Notes: generated by a model not told the origin, from the letters alone. 64,000 nt of DNA from G965240365 sp965240365 (GCA_965240365.1 OZ251218.1:124001-188000), one strand, 5' to 3'. Positions 25,462-34,501 are shown, numbered from the stretch's first letter. Made by a program: numbers and translations.

Positions 25462-26685
25462 GTCTGTCTGGCAAACAATGCCGGCCATCGCGATGCCTTC
25501 GCGCAAGCCTCAGGTTTCGCGGTAAACATTCTGGCCGCAGCACAAAAAGAGATAGCCGCCGCGTTTGCGCGCCCGCTTGCAGACCGGTTTCCGGATGTGC
25601 ACTGGAAGCCCGGGCCGTATGGCGCGCCAATATTCAAGGATGCCCCGGCCTGGTTTGACTGTTCATTGTGCAACACGGTTAAAACCGGCGATCACCTTAT
25701 TCTAATCGGCAAAGTCGAGGGCTTTGAAAGCAGTCCGGCGCGCGGCCTGTATTCTGGCCCCGTGACCGAAACGGCAGGCCGCGCAAACAGCCTGCTTGTG
25801 TCCGTGTTGATCGAGTATCAGGGCAAGCTCCTGCTGATCGATGACGGCAAAGGTCGCGTCACCCTGCCGGAAACAGAGGCGGGCAAAGAGGGAGTAACCC
25901 GCGCCCTGAAAAGGCTGATCGCCGAAATCGGCGCCTCGGCCGCGCCCGGATTCGTCTATTCGGTGTATGAGAATAAAGAGCGGCAAACGCAGCATATCGC
26001 GTTCCTCTGTCAAGCCGATGACACCCGCGTAACACACGGCGTCTTTACCGAGTTGTCGGAAACAACACTCGCCAATGTCGCCGATCCCGCTATATGCCTC
26101 ATGCTCGAACGATTTTCAGCCGAGAGCCGGGTCGGCAACTTCGGCTTCTACCTGGGCGACCATATCAACGGTGACGTTCAGCCGGTCAGAAAAATGGCCA
26201 TGCATGATCCTTTAACATCCCTTTATACCAGAGGCTATATGAACGAGCATATAGAAGGGCTTATGGCCCGGCATAAACGGGATATGGACAAATATTTATC
26301 GGTCATCTTCCTTGATATTGATTATTTTAAAAAGATCAATGACAGCTATGGCCATGCCTGCGGCGATCAAGTCCTGGCAAAGGCCGGCGGCGTCATAAAA
26401 GAAAAATCCCGGCCGGATGACCTTTGTATTCGCTATGGGGGAGATGAGTTTGTCGTTATTATGCTGTCTCAAGACAAGGACAGCGCCCTGCATTTGGCGG
26501 AGAGGATACGCTCGGACATCAGGGCTGTCACCTTCAGCCATAATAATGTTGATTTCAGAATCACGTTGAGCGCGGGTATCACGCTACGCGAGGACTTTGA
26601 ATCATTTAAAACAACGCTGCACAGGGCCGATCAAAACCTCTACAAGGCCAAAGCAAACGGAAGAAATTGCGTGGTTATCGCTTGA
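25462..26685 (+). pseudogene. 3' fragment of flavin reductase-like/Nudix-like/GGDEF fusion gene
   Basis: 407 codons continuing the frame of 24468-24620. Residues in the rejoined protein: flavin reductase-like domain to about 150 (DAPAWFDCSLCNTVKTGDHLILIGKV), a Nudix-like fold at about 160-270 (LIEYQGKLLLIDDGKGRVTLP, box degenerate: KRLIAEIG where RExxEExG is expected), then a GGDEF domain (about 290-458) with GGDEF intact at 377-381 and an RPDD I-site five residues before it. A GTG at 25597 could start a shorter 362-residue protein that keeps the cyclase domain. The natural protein would be a redox- or flavin-linked diguanylate cyclase, by inference. Confidence 0.82.
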
Positions 26686-26917
26686 TACCGGAACCGGCAG
26701 ATGGCAGTGGCGAAAGGCCGGAACAACAGGGTTGAAACCCGTTCTGTGGCAAACCCGGTTTTCGCCTGCTGTCGCAGGCGGAGCAGGGGAAAGCCGCCGG
26801 ACAATCGACCTGCCCGCCGGATTCCCGCCGGCCGCCTTTTTGCCCTTTATTTATGCCGCCGGCGGAACCAGATGCCCGCTTTTTATTCTATATCATTAAA
26901 TAATGAGATTAACGAAC

Positions 26918-27208
26918 ATGAATAAATTTATCCTGCTCCTGACCTTGCTTTACAGCGGCGCCGGCCTTGCCGATGCGATTGATATGCGTGATTATAATCT
27001 GCTCAGAAACGGCATGTCCGAGGCCGAGGTGCTATACCGCCTCGGACCTTATGATCACAGGACCGTCGAGAGTGATCGATATAATGACATCTTTTCCAAA
27101 ACCTGGTTTTATATCCCGTCTCAACGCAACACCAATAAATGGATTACCGAGCTGCGCTTCAATTCGGCCGGAAGACTCGTCTCCCGCGAGCGATACCGGG
27201 TCAGATAG
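26918..27208 (+). CDS. small exported protein, SmpA/BamE-like motif
   Basis: 96 residues: a signal peptide (MNKFILLLTLLYSGAGLADA) and a mature domain containing YNLLRNGMSEAEVLYRLGPYD, the helix-turn motif typical of SmpA/OmlA-like small periplasmic domains, then beta strands WFYIPSQR...ITELRFNSAGRLV. It has no lipobox Cys. Function unknown; a periplasmic stress or envelope role is only an inference from the fold. Its end overlaps the convergent mazG-like gene by 8 bases. The upstream 26686-26917 stretch shows GC-rich inverted repeats but no gene I can name. Confidence 0.7.
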   Translation: MNKFILLLTLLYSGAGLADAIDMRDYNLLRNGMSEAEVLYRLGPYDHRTVESDRYNDIFSKTWFYIPSQRNTNKWITELRFNSAGRLVSRERYRVR

Positions 27209-27617
27209 CCCCTCGCTTGGCCTCTTGCCACAGCCGTTCCATTTCTTCGAGCGAGGCTTCATCAAGCCGTTTGCCTGAGGCCTTCAAGCCGGATTCGATG
27301 TGATTAAAACGCCGGATAAATTTTTCATTGGCGGCAGAGAGGGCCAATTCGGGGTCAATATGAAAATGCCGGGCGAGATTGACGCAACAAAATAATAAAT
27401 CACCCAATTCCTCCGTGATGCGTCGGGCATCCTGAGCGGAGGCGATGGCCTCCTTGAGTTCAGACAATTCTTCATCCATCTTGGCCAGAACGGCGGGGCC
27501 GCTGTCCCAATCAAAGCCCACCGCGGCCGCCCTCTTCTGTAATTCCAGGGCGCGCGAGACGGCCGGCAGATGTGCGCCGACACCATCCGGCAAATACGGT
27601 TTTTCCTTGCGATTCAT
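27201..27617 (-). CDS. mazG: MazG-family nucleotide pyrophosphohydrolase, single-domain
   Basis: 138 residues corresponding to the C-terminal MazG domain: LQKRAAAVGFDW, the metal-binding EELSELKEA and EELGDLLFCCVNLARH, and NEKFIRRFNHIE. The family hydrolyses nucleoside triphosphates to monophosphates. Bacterial MazG usually has two such domains in about 260 residues. The N-terminal one is absent and no remnant is visible upstream, where an F-type repeat begins within 90 bases. The remaining domain keeps the EExxE and ExxD metal ligands and could be active. Confidence 0.85.
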   Translation of the reverse strand: MNRKEKPYLPDGVGAHLPAVSRALELQKRAAAVGFDWDSGPAVLAKMDEELSELKEAIASAQDARRITEELGDLLFCCVNLARHFHIDPELALSAANEKFIRRFNHIESGLKASGKRLDEASLEEMERLWQEAKRGAI

Positions 27618-27704
27618 TAAATTGTTCCGGCGGCAGCCGGTATTTTAGCCCGGGACTTGACCTGCCGCGCTTATTCTAATAAAACACGTACCCTGGATTA
27701 TTTT

Positions 27705-27904
27705 GGAAGCTCTGAATAAATCCATCCTGGACTTATCAGAGCACGCAAGGTGAAAATGCGATTTTCACCTTCCTGCCTGCAGCAGGCAGGGCTTCAAAAT
27801 CAATGATTTGGATCATTGCCAAGTTATTGATTCTGGGGCGGTACGCCTGCCTGCAGCAGGCAGGTCCCTGTGCCGCAGGAAACTCTGATTCAATCAGAGT
27901 TTCC
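27705..27904. repeat. GGAA-CTCTGA family repeat, copy F2 with two P19 inserts
   Basis: 200 bp, colinear with F1 (17501-17649) but with two identical 19-bp additions, CCTGCCTGCAGCAGGCAGG, at 27772-27790 and 27846-27864. Each lies at a point where F1 is uninterrupted. Fills most of the gap between mazG and the HNH gene. Confidence 0.9.
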
Positions 27905-27937
27905 TTTTGCAAAAGACTATTTAACAGTAACTGTAAC

Positions 27938-28504
27938 ATGACGCCCCTGATTTTGCGCCTGGATGTGGCCGGTTCGCCGATGCGGTGGATCCCCTGGCAG
28001 GACGCGGTAAATTTATACAGCCGTGAAATGATCGCCTGGACCGCAGGCGAGCATGTCTTTACCTTTTATGGCGGTGTCAGCCGCATGACCGGGCGCCGTT
28101 CAAGTGTCACCATTCATTCCATCATCGCCGTCAAGCGTTCGGCCCGCTATAAATATAACAAGCGGACGATTCCCCCGCTGACCAACCGTGAACTGTTCTT
28201 TAGAGACGCCTATCTCTGCATGTACTGCGGCAACAAGTTCAGCCAGGCCCTGCTTACCCGCGATCACGTTATCCCGCTGTCGAAGGGCGGCCAGGACAAG
28301 TGGTCCAATGTGGTCACCGCCTGCCGTCATTGCAATACGCACAAGGGCAGCCGCCGGCCGGAGGACGCCAATATGCCGTTACTGGCTATCCCTTATATTC
28401 CGAACTGGGCCGAATATCTCGCCCTGTCGAACAGGCGCATACTCGCCGATCAGATGGAATTTCTAAAGGGCCAGTTCTCGGGCAAGCGCATGCCCTTCGA
28501 ATAA
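27938..28504 (+). CDS. HNH endonuclease family protein
   Basis: 188 residues; start ATG at 27938 (the frame upstream is repeat). An N-terminal domain (about 1-85) precedes a zinc-linked HNH nuclease core: CMYCGNKF, the TRDHVIPLSKGGQDKWSNVV HNH segment, and CRHCNTHKG. This type of standalone HNH protein is widespread in gammaproteobacteria and is not tied to a known defence locus; the substrate is unknown. No methylase or restriction partner is nearby. Confidence 0.88.
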   Translation: MTPLILRLDVAGSPMRWIPWQDAVNLYSREMIAWTAGEHVFTFYGGVSRMTGRRSSVTIHSIIAVKRSARYKYNKRTIPPLTNRELFFRDAYLCMYCGNKFSQALLTRDHVIPLSKGGQDKWSNVVTACRHCNTHKGSRRPEDANMPLLAIPYIPNWAEYLALSNRRILADQMEFLKGQFSGKRMPFE

Positions 28505-28703
28505 ATAATGAGCAGGCCCCGGCGATATGATCGCGGAGGAATCACGGGCAAGCGCCACGAAATCTGCCATTTTCCCCGCTTTTGCGCCGTTCGTATCGCC
28601 ATCCCCGGCGTCGCGGGGACGAAATCGGCGGCCGATCCGGGCGGGCGCTGATAAAATATTCCCTATTTGCCTGCTTTAGCCCTATTTTTTAACGATAAAA
28701 AAA

Positions 28704-28732
28704 TTGATCAACCGGCAGAAATGCGTCATTAT
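28704..28732 (+). promoter_or_regulatory. sigma-70-type promoter for the lipoprotein gene
   Basis: TTGATC (28704-28709), a 17-base spacer and CATTAT (28727-28732). It would give a leader of about 50 bases before the ATG at 28793, which has a GGAG ribosome site. The rest of the 28505-28792 gap has a CCCCGG/CCGGGG-type hairpin near 28600 and no gene. Confidence 0.5.
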
Positions 28733-28792
28733 AAGCCTTCAATACTGGAACTGGGGATGACCCAGGATACGTTTTAACTGGAGAACAAACCT

Positions 28793-29077
28793 ATGCAAAC
28801 TAAACTGATAAAAGCGACCGTTCTGGCGCTCTCATTGGGTATGATCAGCGGCTGTGCAGGAATGATAGCCAATATCGAGAAAAACCAGGCCGCGGCGGCC
28901 GAAGCGCTGGCGAGGGCAAACGATGCCTATGACCTGGCTCAAACTGCCTCAAACAGGGCGAGTGAAGCGGCCTTTGAGGCCTCCAGGGCGCAGGACGCGG
29001 CTGATTCCGCCCAGCGGTGCTGTAATGAAAACTCCGACAAGATGGATCGGATGTTTGAAAAGGCAATGATGAAATAA
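28793..29077 (+). CDS. Lpp/OprI-like outer-membrane lipoprotein (alanine zipper)
   Basis: 94 residues. A signal peptide ends in the lipobox ISGC; the mature chain from Cys21 is an Ala-rich heptad helix (NQAAAAEALARANDAYDLAQ and onward), as in OprI and Braun lipoprotein. It ends in MMK with a C-terminal Lys, the residue joined to peptidoglycan in Lpp. Two further Cys (RCCNEN) are unusual. The neighbour on the opposite strand is an ErfK/YbiS L,D-transpeptidase, the enzyme class that makes that link, which supports the assignment. Confidence 0.85.
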   Translation: MQTKLIKATVLALSLGMISGCAGMIANIEKNQAAAAEALARANDAYDLAQTASNRASEAAFEASRAQDAADSAQRCCNENSDKMDRMFEKAMMK

Positions 29078-29223
29078 CCGGACGCGTTATTTTTCAGGGC
29101 GGCCCCGGCCCGCGCAAGCGGGCGCGGGGGGTTGCCCGCGACACAGGGAAGTGTCGCCACACCGGGCGCTGATCGCCAATCCTATGGCAGCAAGCCTGCC
29201 TGGGCCTGTCTGATTGGCAAATC

Positions 29224-30216
29224 TTATTCCGGGCTGGCCGTCTGGCCCCCGGAAATGCTCATTTGCGGCCCCTGCCCGGCCGTTGCCGGCATGATTTCCG
29301 GCAGGAACATACCGATCGCAACCGGCAATCCCGTCGGCTGGTTGATCACCTCATGGGCCTTGTCCCAATCCACTTCATAACCCCGTTCACCGGCCATATT
29401 AATCAGCAGGCTGACCACACTGGTCAGGTTATTCCGGTATTTCTCGCTGTCTTCCTGCAAAAAGGGATGGGCCTCCAGGTAGATCACATCATTTTTCACC
29501 CCTATCTTGTAGGGCTGGTTGATAATATTAACCGGCGTCCTCAGCGTGACCAGCGAGAACAGGGCCTCAATATCCTCGGGATAAAGACGGATGCAGCCGT
29601 GGCTGACCCGCATACCGATGCCATAGGGCTTGTTTGTGCCGTGGATCAGGTATTCCGGCCGGCCGAGGCGCATGGCATGGTCCCCAAGCGGATTGTCCGG
29701 GCCGGGCCGGACGATTTTCGGCAGGGGATCGCCGGCTTCTTCATATTCCCGGCGGATGGATTCCGGCGGATACCAGTTCGGCTTCACCTTTTTTTCAATG
29801 ATCCGGGTTGAAATATAAGGCGTCGCCCAGCCTTCCCGCCCGATGCCCAGCGGATAGGTCAGGACCTCGCGCGGCTGGCCTTTTTTAAGCGGCGGATAGT
29901 AATACAGGCGCATTTCGGGAATATTCAGGACGATCCCTTCCTGCCTCGCAAACGGCAGCACAAATTGTGAGGGCAATATGACCTTTTGGCCCGCGCCGGG
30001 CAGCCAGGTGTCAAGCTCCGGGTTGACCAGTTTCATATCCTGATAGCCGAAACCATAAAACCGCGCGATATCAAGCAGGGTATCACGCTCGCGGGCCTCG
30101 GTGACGCTCGCCTCGCCGACCAGGGTGGCGCCCGAACCGTCAAGGATATAGCGCGCCGCCTGCGTGGGGAATACGCAGCATAAGTTCAAAAGCAGAATGA
30201 ATAACAGTCTCAGCAC
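29224..30216 (-). CDS. L,D-transpeptidase, ErfK/YbiS/YkuD family
   Basis: 330 residues, periplasmic: signal peptide to about residue 20, a LysM-like region (RERDTLLDIARFYGFGYQDM, about 40-90), and a YkuD catalytic domain (about 95-250) with HGTNKPYGIGMRVSHGCIR, including the nucleophile Cys in SHGC. ErfK/YbiS enzymes attach Lpp-type lipoproteins to the peptidoglycan stem. The C-terminal 60 residues have no recognised fold. Convergent with the lipoprotein gene, with about 145 GC-rich bases between. Confidence 0.93.
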   Translation of the reverse strand: MLRLLFILLLNLCCVFPTQAARYILDGSGATLVGEASVTEARERDTLLDIARFYGFGYQDMKLVNPELDTWLPGAGQKVILPSQFVLPFARQEGIVLNIPEMRLYYYPPLKKGQPREVLTYPLGIGREGWATPYISTRIIEKKVKPNWYPPESIRREYEEAGDPLPKIVRPGPDNPLGDHAMRLGRPEYLIHGTNKPYGIGMRVSHGCIRLYPEDIEALFSLVTLRTPVNIINQPYKIGVKNDVIYLEAHPFLQEDSEKYRNNLTSVVSLLINMAGERGYEVDWDKAHEVINQPTGLPVAIGMFLPEIMPATAGQGPQMSISGGQTASPE

Positions 30217-30236
30217 GGGTCACAACCTTTATTTAT

Positions 30237-30362
30237 GGAAGCTCTGATTGAATCAGAGCTTCCTGCGGTACAGGGACCTGCCTGCTGCAGGCAGGAAGGT
30301 GGAAATCGCATTTTCACCTTGCGTGCTCTGAGAAATCCAGGATGGATTTATTCAGAGCTTCC
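30237..30362. repeat. GGAA-CTCTGA family repeat, copy F3, internally deleted
   Basis: 126 bp, inverted relative to F1. A single P19 (CCTGCCTGCTGCAGGCAGG, 30277-30295) joins the left part (through CACCTT) directly to the right part (from TCCCTG). The 42-base middle segment found between the two P19 sites of F2 is missing. Confidence 0.88.
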
Positions 30363-30395
30363 TTATCAGGATTACAGTGTCCATGAATTAGCGGC

Positions 30396-33300
30396 TTATT
30401 GCAATCCTGCGGGAATCGCGGCCGGGCGCTTGCCCTCGCCGACGCGCAACAGGCAGGGCAGGAGAATCAGGGTAAAAAACGCGCTTACCAGCATGCCCCC
30501 GACAACCACGGCCGCGAGGCCGCGGTAAAGTTCGGTGCCGGCGCCCGGGATCAGCAACAGCGGCAACATGCCAAAGATACTGGTCAATGTGCTCATCATG
30601 ATCGGCCGCAATCTGAGCAACACGGCCTCCTCGACGGCCGCCCGCCGGCCCTTGCCCAGACGCTCCGCAGCCCGCGCCTGATGCACCAGTAAAATGGCAT
30701 TGTTCACCACCAGGCCCAGTAAAATAATAAAACCGATCATGGTCAGCAGATCCATCGCCTGAAAGGTAAAAATATTGACCAGGCGCAACGCCAGTACCCC
30801 GCCGAAGGTGGCCAGGGGTACCGCCAGGATCACCAGCAGGCTGTCCCGGAAGGACCTGAACAGGGCGCTCATTAGCAAATAGAGTATCGTGATCGCCAGG
30901 ATGAAGCTTCCCGCCATGCTTCTCAGGGCGGTGTCCAGCCGGTCGGCCACGCCGCCATAATTGACGGCGCCGTCCGCGGGCAGCCTGGCCATGATCTGCG
31001 GCTCAATATCGCGCTGGATGATCTCCAGCGCCTCTTCCAGCGAGGTCGTGGCCGGCGGTGACACTTCCAGGGTCACGGTCCGGCGGCGATTGATCCGGCG
31101 GATTTCCTCCGGCCCGGCCGTGCGCACCACATCAACCAGTTCGCCAAGTGGCAGCACGCCGGTGTGCCTGGTCATCACCGGGATGCTGCCCAGTTCTTCC
31201 GGCGTCTCCCAGGGCGTGGAGCGCAGGATGATATCCAGTGTTTCCTCGCCATCGAAATAGTCGCCGACATAACGGCCGTCGCCAAAGGTCTGCGTGAGGG
31301 CGGCCACCAGGGAGCGATTCCAGCCCGCCTCGGAGATACGCCGCTCATTGGGGATGAAGCGCAACTCGGGCTGCGCCAGTTCCAGCCCCGGCAGCGGCCG
31401 GGTTTCGGGGTATTTGGCCACAATCTGAAAAAAGCTCGGCAGGGCCGCCTCCATCAGGGCCGACAGGTTTTTGGACTGAATATTGATATCAATGGTCCGG
31501 CCCGCGCCAAAGTCGCCGAATAATGACACCTGCCTGGCAAAGGCGATGGCATCGGGGAAGCCCTGCACGACTGAATTCACCAGCGGCACCAACTGTTTTA
31601 TGTCCTTATCGTATCTGGCCTTGGCCCCCAGAAAAACCCCGCTGCCGAAGGCCACGAAAAAGTAATGCTCGATGTGCGGCGCCTTGAGCCCGTCAATATG
31701 CGGCTGCATCCGCTCGGCCACGACCCGGCCCATTTCCTGCTCCAGCGTGGCGATATTGACGCCCGGCGGCGGCAGGATAAAGGCAAAGGCCAGGTTGCGA
31801 TTGCCCTCCGGCAGATAATCCGCCCTGGGTTTCAGGGCCAGCATGATCGCCACCGGCAGGGTGATCAGGATCACGATCCACGCGCCCCGGCGCCAGGGTG
31901 TCGCCGTCAGGCCCATGATAAGCCGGCACAGCCTGCGCCAGATAAAACCGTAGGGGTCCTTAAAGTTGCGGCGCGCCAGAAACAGCCGCGCGCCGACCGG
32001 GACCACGGTAATCGCGGCCAGCAGGGAAAAGATAATGGCGGCCGTGATCGTGATCGCCAGATCCGAGAATAATTGCCCGACCTCGTCCGCCAGAAAAACG
32101 ACCGGCAGAAATATGGCAATCGTGGTCAGGGTCGAGGCCAGCAGCGCCCCCCAGACCTGATCGGCGCCCTGGCGCGAGGCCTCGTCCGGGCTCAGACCCC
32201 GCTCGCGCAGACGGATGATATTTTCCAGGATCACGATCGAGGCATCCAGCACCATCCCGACCGCAAAGGCGAGGCCGGCCAGGGAGATGACATTCAATGT
32301 CCGGCCGGTCATATCCATGACGCTGAAACTGGCCACCAGGCAGATCGGGATCGAGGCCGCTACGATCAATGTGGCCGGGAATTTCAGCAGGAACAGAAAC
32401 AAGACCGTAATGGCCAGCAGGATACCGAGGCCGAGGTTATTGCGCAGCATCCCGATAGACTGATAAATATAATCGGTCTCATCATAAACCTGCTCCAGGC
32501 TCAGATTGGCGCGTTGCAGCGGGCCTTCGTTTAATTCGGCCGCGGCCTGTTTCAAACCGGCCATGACCCGCAACACATTGACGCCCGTTTCACGCTGGGC
32601 ATTGACCGCAATGGACAGAGAGCCCCCGGTCAGCACAAAACCCTGTTTGTCGGACAGGCGTTCCTCGACCGTGGCCACATCGCGCAGATAGACCGGCCGG
32701 CCGTCGCGCCATTCCAGGATCATCCCGCCCAGATTATGCGCCTCATATTTGCCGGCAAAGCGGAGACTGTACTCACGCTTGCCCACATCGACGAAACCGC
32801 CGGACACATCAACACTGGCGCCGGCCAGTTGCATCACCTGATCGAGTTGAATGCCAAAATTAGCGACCTTGTAGGGGTCGAAGGTGATCCTCAGTTCCCG
32901 GTCGCTGCCGCCATAAACCTCCGAGCGCGCCACGCCGGGCACCCGTTCAAAGCGCGATTGCACCACCTCCTCGATGTAATCCTTGTAGGTCTCGATCGGC
33001 CGTTCATTGGTCTCGCCCGGCTTGATGATAAACCAGGCGACCGCCCGCGCATTCTGCCCGACCGTCGAGATCGAGGGTTCATCGGCGTCATCGGGATAAT
33101 CGGAGACCTGATTAAGCCGGTTCATCACCTCGACCAGGGCGCGCCGCATATCCATATCGACCGCAAAGCGCAGATTGATCTCGGCCCGCCCCTGATAGGC
33201 CTGCGCCCGAATCTCGACCAGGCCCGGCAGGCCGCGCAGCACATCTTCCTGGACTTCAATGATCTCGGCCTCCACCTCATTGGGCGCGGCCGCGCGCCAG

Positions 33301-33449
33301 TTGGTGCTGATCGTGATCTCCGGCGCCTGGATCTCGGGGGTAAGCTGCACGGGCAGGCGCGACAGGCTGATCAGGCCAAAGATCAGCAACAGCGCCACCG
33401 CGACCAGCAAGGCCACGGGATTCGCCAGCCCGGCGCGGGTTATGATCAC
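30396..33449 (-). CDS. RND-family efflux transporter permease
   Basis: 1017 residues, the size of AcrB/MexB-type pumps, with twelve membrane helices and two large periplasmic loops. Recognisable: N-terminal LLIFGLISLSRLPVQLTPEI, the TM4 acidic motif FAVGMVLDASIVILENI (one Asp rather than the DD pair of AcrB), LLASTLTTIAIFLPVVFL, and near the C-terminus LRLRPIMMSTLTSIFGMLPLL. It would extrude drugs or other small molecules with proton influx. The substrate is unknown; the motif set is not that of the heavy-metal CusA group. Overlaps the adaptor gene by 4 bases; no outer-membrane factor is encoded nearby. Confidence 0.93.
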   Translation of the reverse strand: MIITRAGLANPVALLVAVALLLIFGLISLSRLPVQLTPEIQAPEITISTNWRAAAPNEVEAEIIEVQEDVLRGLPGLVEIRAQAYQGRAEINLRFAVDMDMRRALVEVMNRLNQVSDYPDDADEPSISTVGQNARAVAWFIIKPGETNERPIETYKDYIEEVVQSRFERVPGVARSEVYGGSDRELRITFDPYKVANFGIQLDQVMQLAGASVDVSGGFVDVGKREYSLRFAGKYEAHNLGGMILEWRDGRPVYLRDVATVEERLSDKQGFVLTGGSLSIAVNAQRETGVNVLRVMAGLKQAAAELNEGPLQRANLSLEQVYDETDYIYQSIGMLRNNLGLGILLAITVLFLFLLKFPATLIVAASIPICLVASFSVMDMTGRTLNVISLAGLAFAVGMVLDASIVILENIIRLRERGLSPDEASRQGADQVWGALLASTLTTIAIFLPVVFLADEVGQLFSDLAITITAAIIFSLLAAITVVPVGARLFLARRNFKDPYGFIWRRLCRLIMGLTATPWRRGAWIVILITLPVAIMLALKPRADYLPEGNRNLAFAFILPPPGVNIATLEQEMGRVVAERMQPHIDGLKAPHIEHYFFVAFGSGVFLGAKARYDKDIKQLVPLVNSVVQGFPDAIAFARQVSLFGDFGAGRTIDINIQSKNLSALMEAALPSFFQIVAKYPETRPLPGLELAQPELRFIPNERRISEAGWNRSLVAALTQTFGDGRYVGDYFDGEETLDIILRSTPWETPEELGSIPVMTRHTGVLPLGELVDVVRTAGPEEIRRINRRRTVTLEVSPPATTSLEEALEIIQRDIEPQIMARLPADGAVNYGGVADRLDTALRSMAGSFILAITILYLLMSALFRSFRDSLLVILAVPLATFGGVLALRLVNIFTFQAMDLLTMIGFIILLGLVVNNAILLVHQARAAERLGKGRRAAVEEAVLLRLRPIMMSTLTSIFGMLPLLLIPGAGTELYRGLAAVVVGGMLVSAFFTLILLPCLLRVGEGKRPAAIPAGLQ

Positions 33450-34501
33450 GGTTGCCCGCCGCCGTTGATGATCTGCACCGGCTGGCCCGGGCGCAGGCGC
33501 TCGTTGCCGCGCGTCACGATCCGGTCATTTTCATTCACGCCGCCGATGACCTGGATATGGGTCGGGTTTGCCACGCCGGTTTCAACCGGGATCATTTCCG
33601 CCGTATTATCCGCGCCGATCCGGTACACCAGAATCCCGGTCTCGCGGATCACCAGCGCGTCACGCGGCACGGCGATAACCGCTTGCTTCTGCTTTACCGG
33701 CACGGCGATTTGCACCGCCTTGCCGATGGGCCAATCCGGTTTTTCAAACAGGACGCGGATTTCATACAGGCGTGAAATATCATCACCGGCCGGGATCACC
33801 GTGCGGATATTGCCCTCGATCTGTTCGCCGCCGCCGCGGATGGCGAGTCGATCCCCGGCCCCTACGAATTGAAAGGATTGTTGCTGGATACGCGCCCGGA
33901 TTTCGAGCCGGCCCGGGTCAACCAGACGCACGATAGGGTCGCCGGCCTCAGTCCGCTCGCCGGGCGCGCGCGGGCGCTCGGTCACGATGCCGGCAAACGG
34001 CGCGCGTATCTGCGTCTTGTCCAGCTTGTCCTTCACGACCGCGATCCGGGCTTTTATGGCCCGGATCCGGGCCAGCGCCTGATTGCGGTCCGCCTGGGTC
34101 CGCTCCAGTTGATTCCTGGCCGCATTATTCTGCCTGGCCAGCTTTTCCAGGCGGGCGGCCTCGCGATCATAAAATACCAGCAATGCCTCTATGGGCGCGA
34201 TCTCCGCCTCCACTTCGCGCAGCGCCAGCCGGTAAGAGGTCGCGTCAAGCACGGCGATGACCTCGCCTTTTTTTACCGAATCACCGACCTCCGGCAGGCT
34301 TTCAAGCCGGCCCTCGACCTCGGCCGAGACGCGCGCATCATAACGCCCGATGACCGTGCCGCTGACCCAGACGAAGGGCGAGATTTCGAGCTCAACCGCC
34401 GGTTCGATCTCGACCAGCGCGGGCGGCGGCGCGGCGGCAAAAGCGGGGGCTGAAAAAAGACCGGCCACGATAAACCCAAGCCGGGCCAGATAATTCGGCA
34501 T
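33446..34501 (-). CDS. RND efflux periplasmic adaptor (membrane fusion protein)
   Basis: 351 residues from MPNYLARLGFIVAGLFSAPAFA, which makes a normal signal peptide; an upstream in-frame ATG at 34555 would add 18 residues. Neither has a clear ribosome site. Domains: a lipoyl half-motif (GRYDARVSAEVEGRL, VKKGEVIAVLD), an alpha-helical hairpin (about 80-150), the second lipoyl half (IRAPFAGIVTERPRAPGERT), beta-barrel and membrane-proximal domains. It bridges the permease to an outer-membrane channel. Operon partner of the 1017-residue permease by a 4-base ATGA overlap. Confidence 0.9.
   Translation of the reverse strand: MPNYLARLGFIVAGLFSAPAFAAAPPPALVEIEPAVELEISPFVWVSGTVIGRYDARVSAEVEGRLESLPEVGDSVKKGEVIAVLDATSYRLALREVEAEIAPIEALLVFYDREAARLEKLARQNNAARNQLERTQADRNQALARIRAIKARIAVVKDKLDKTQIRAPFAGIVTERPRAPGERTEAGDPIVRLVDPGRLEIRARIQQQSFQFVGAGDRLAIRGGGEQIEGNIRTVIPAGDDISRLYEIRVLFEKPDWPIGKAVQIAVPVKQKQAVIAVPRDALVIRETGILVYRIGADNTAEMIPVETGVANPTHIQVIGGVNENDRIVTRGNERLRPGQPVQIINGGGQP

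Noticed and set aside
26686..26902. Riboswitch or structured RNA upstream of the small exported protein
   Set aside because: GC-rich inverted repeats and a GAAAGG stretch suggested a c-di-GMP or cobalamin riboswitch, but the conserved core of neither class can be aligned by eye.
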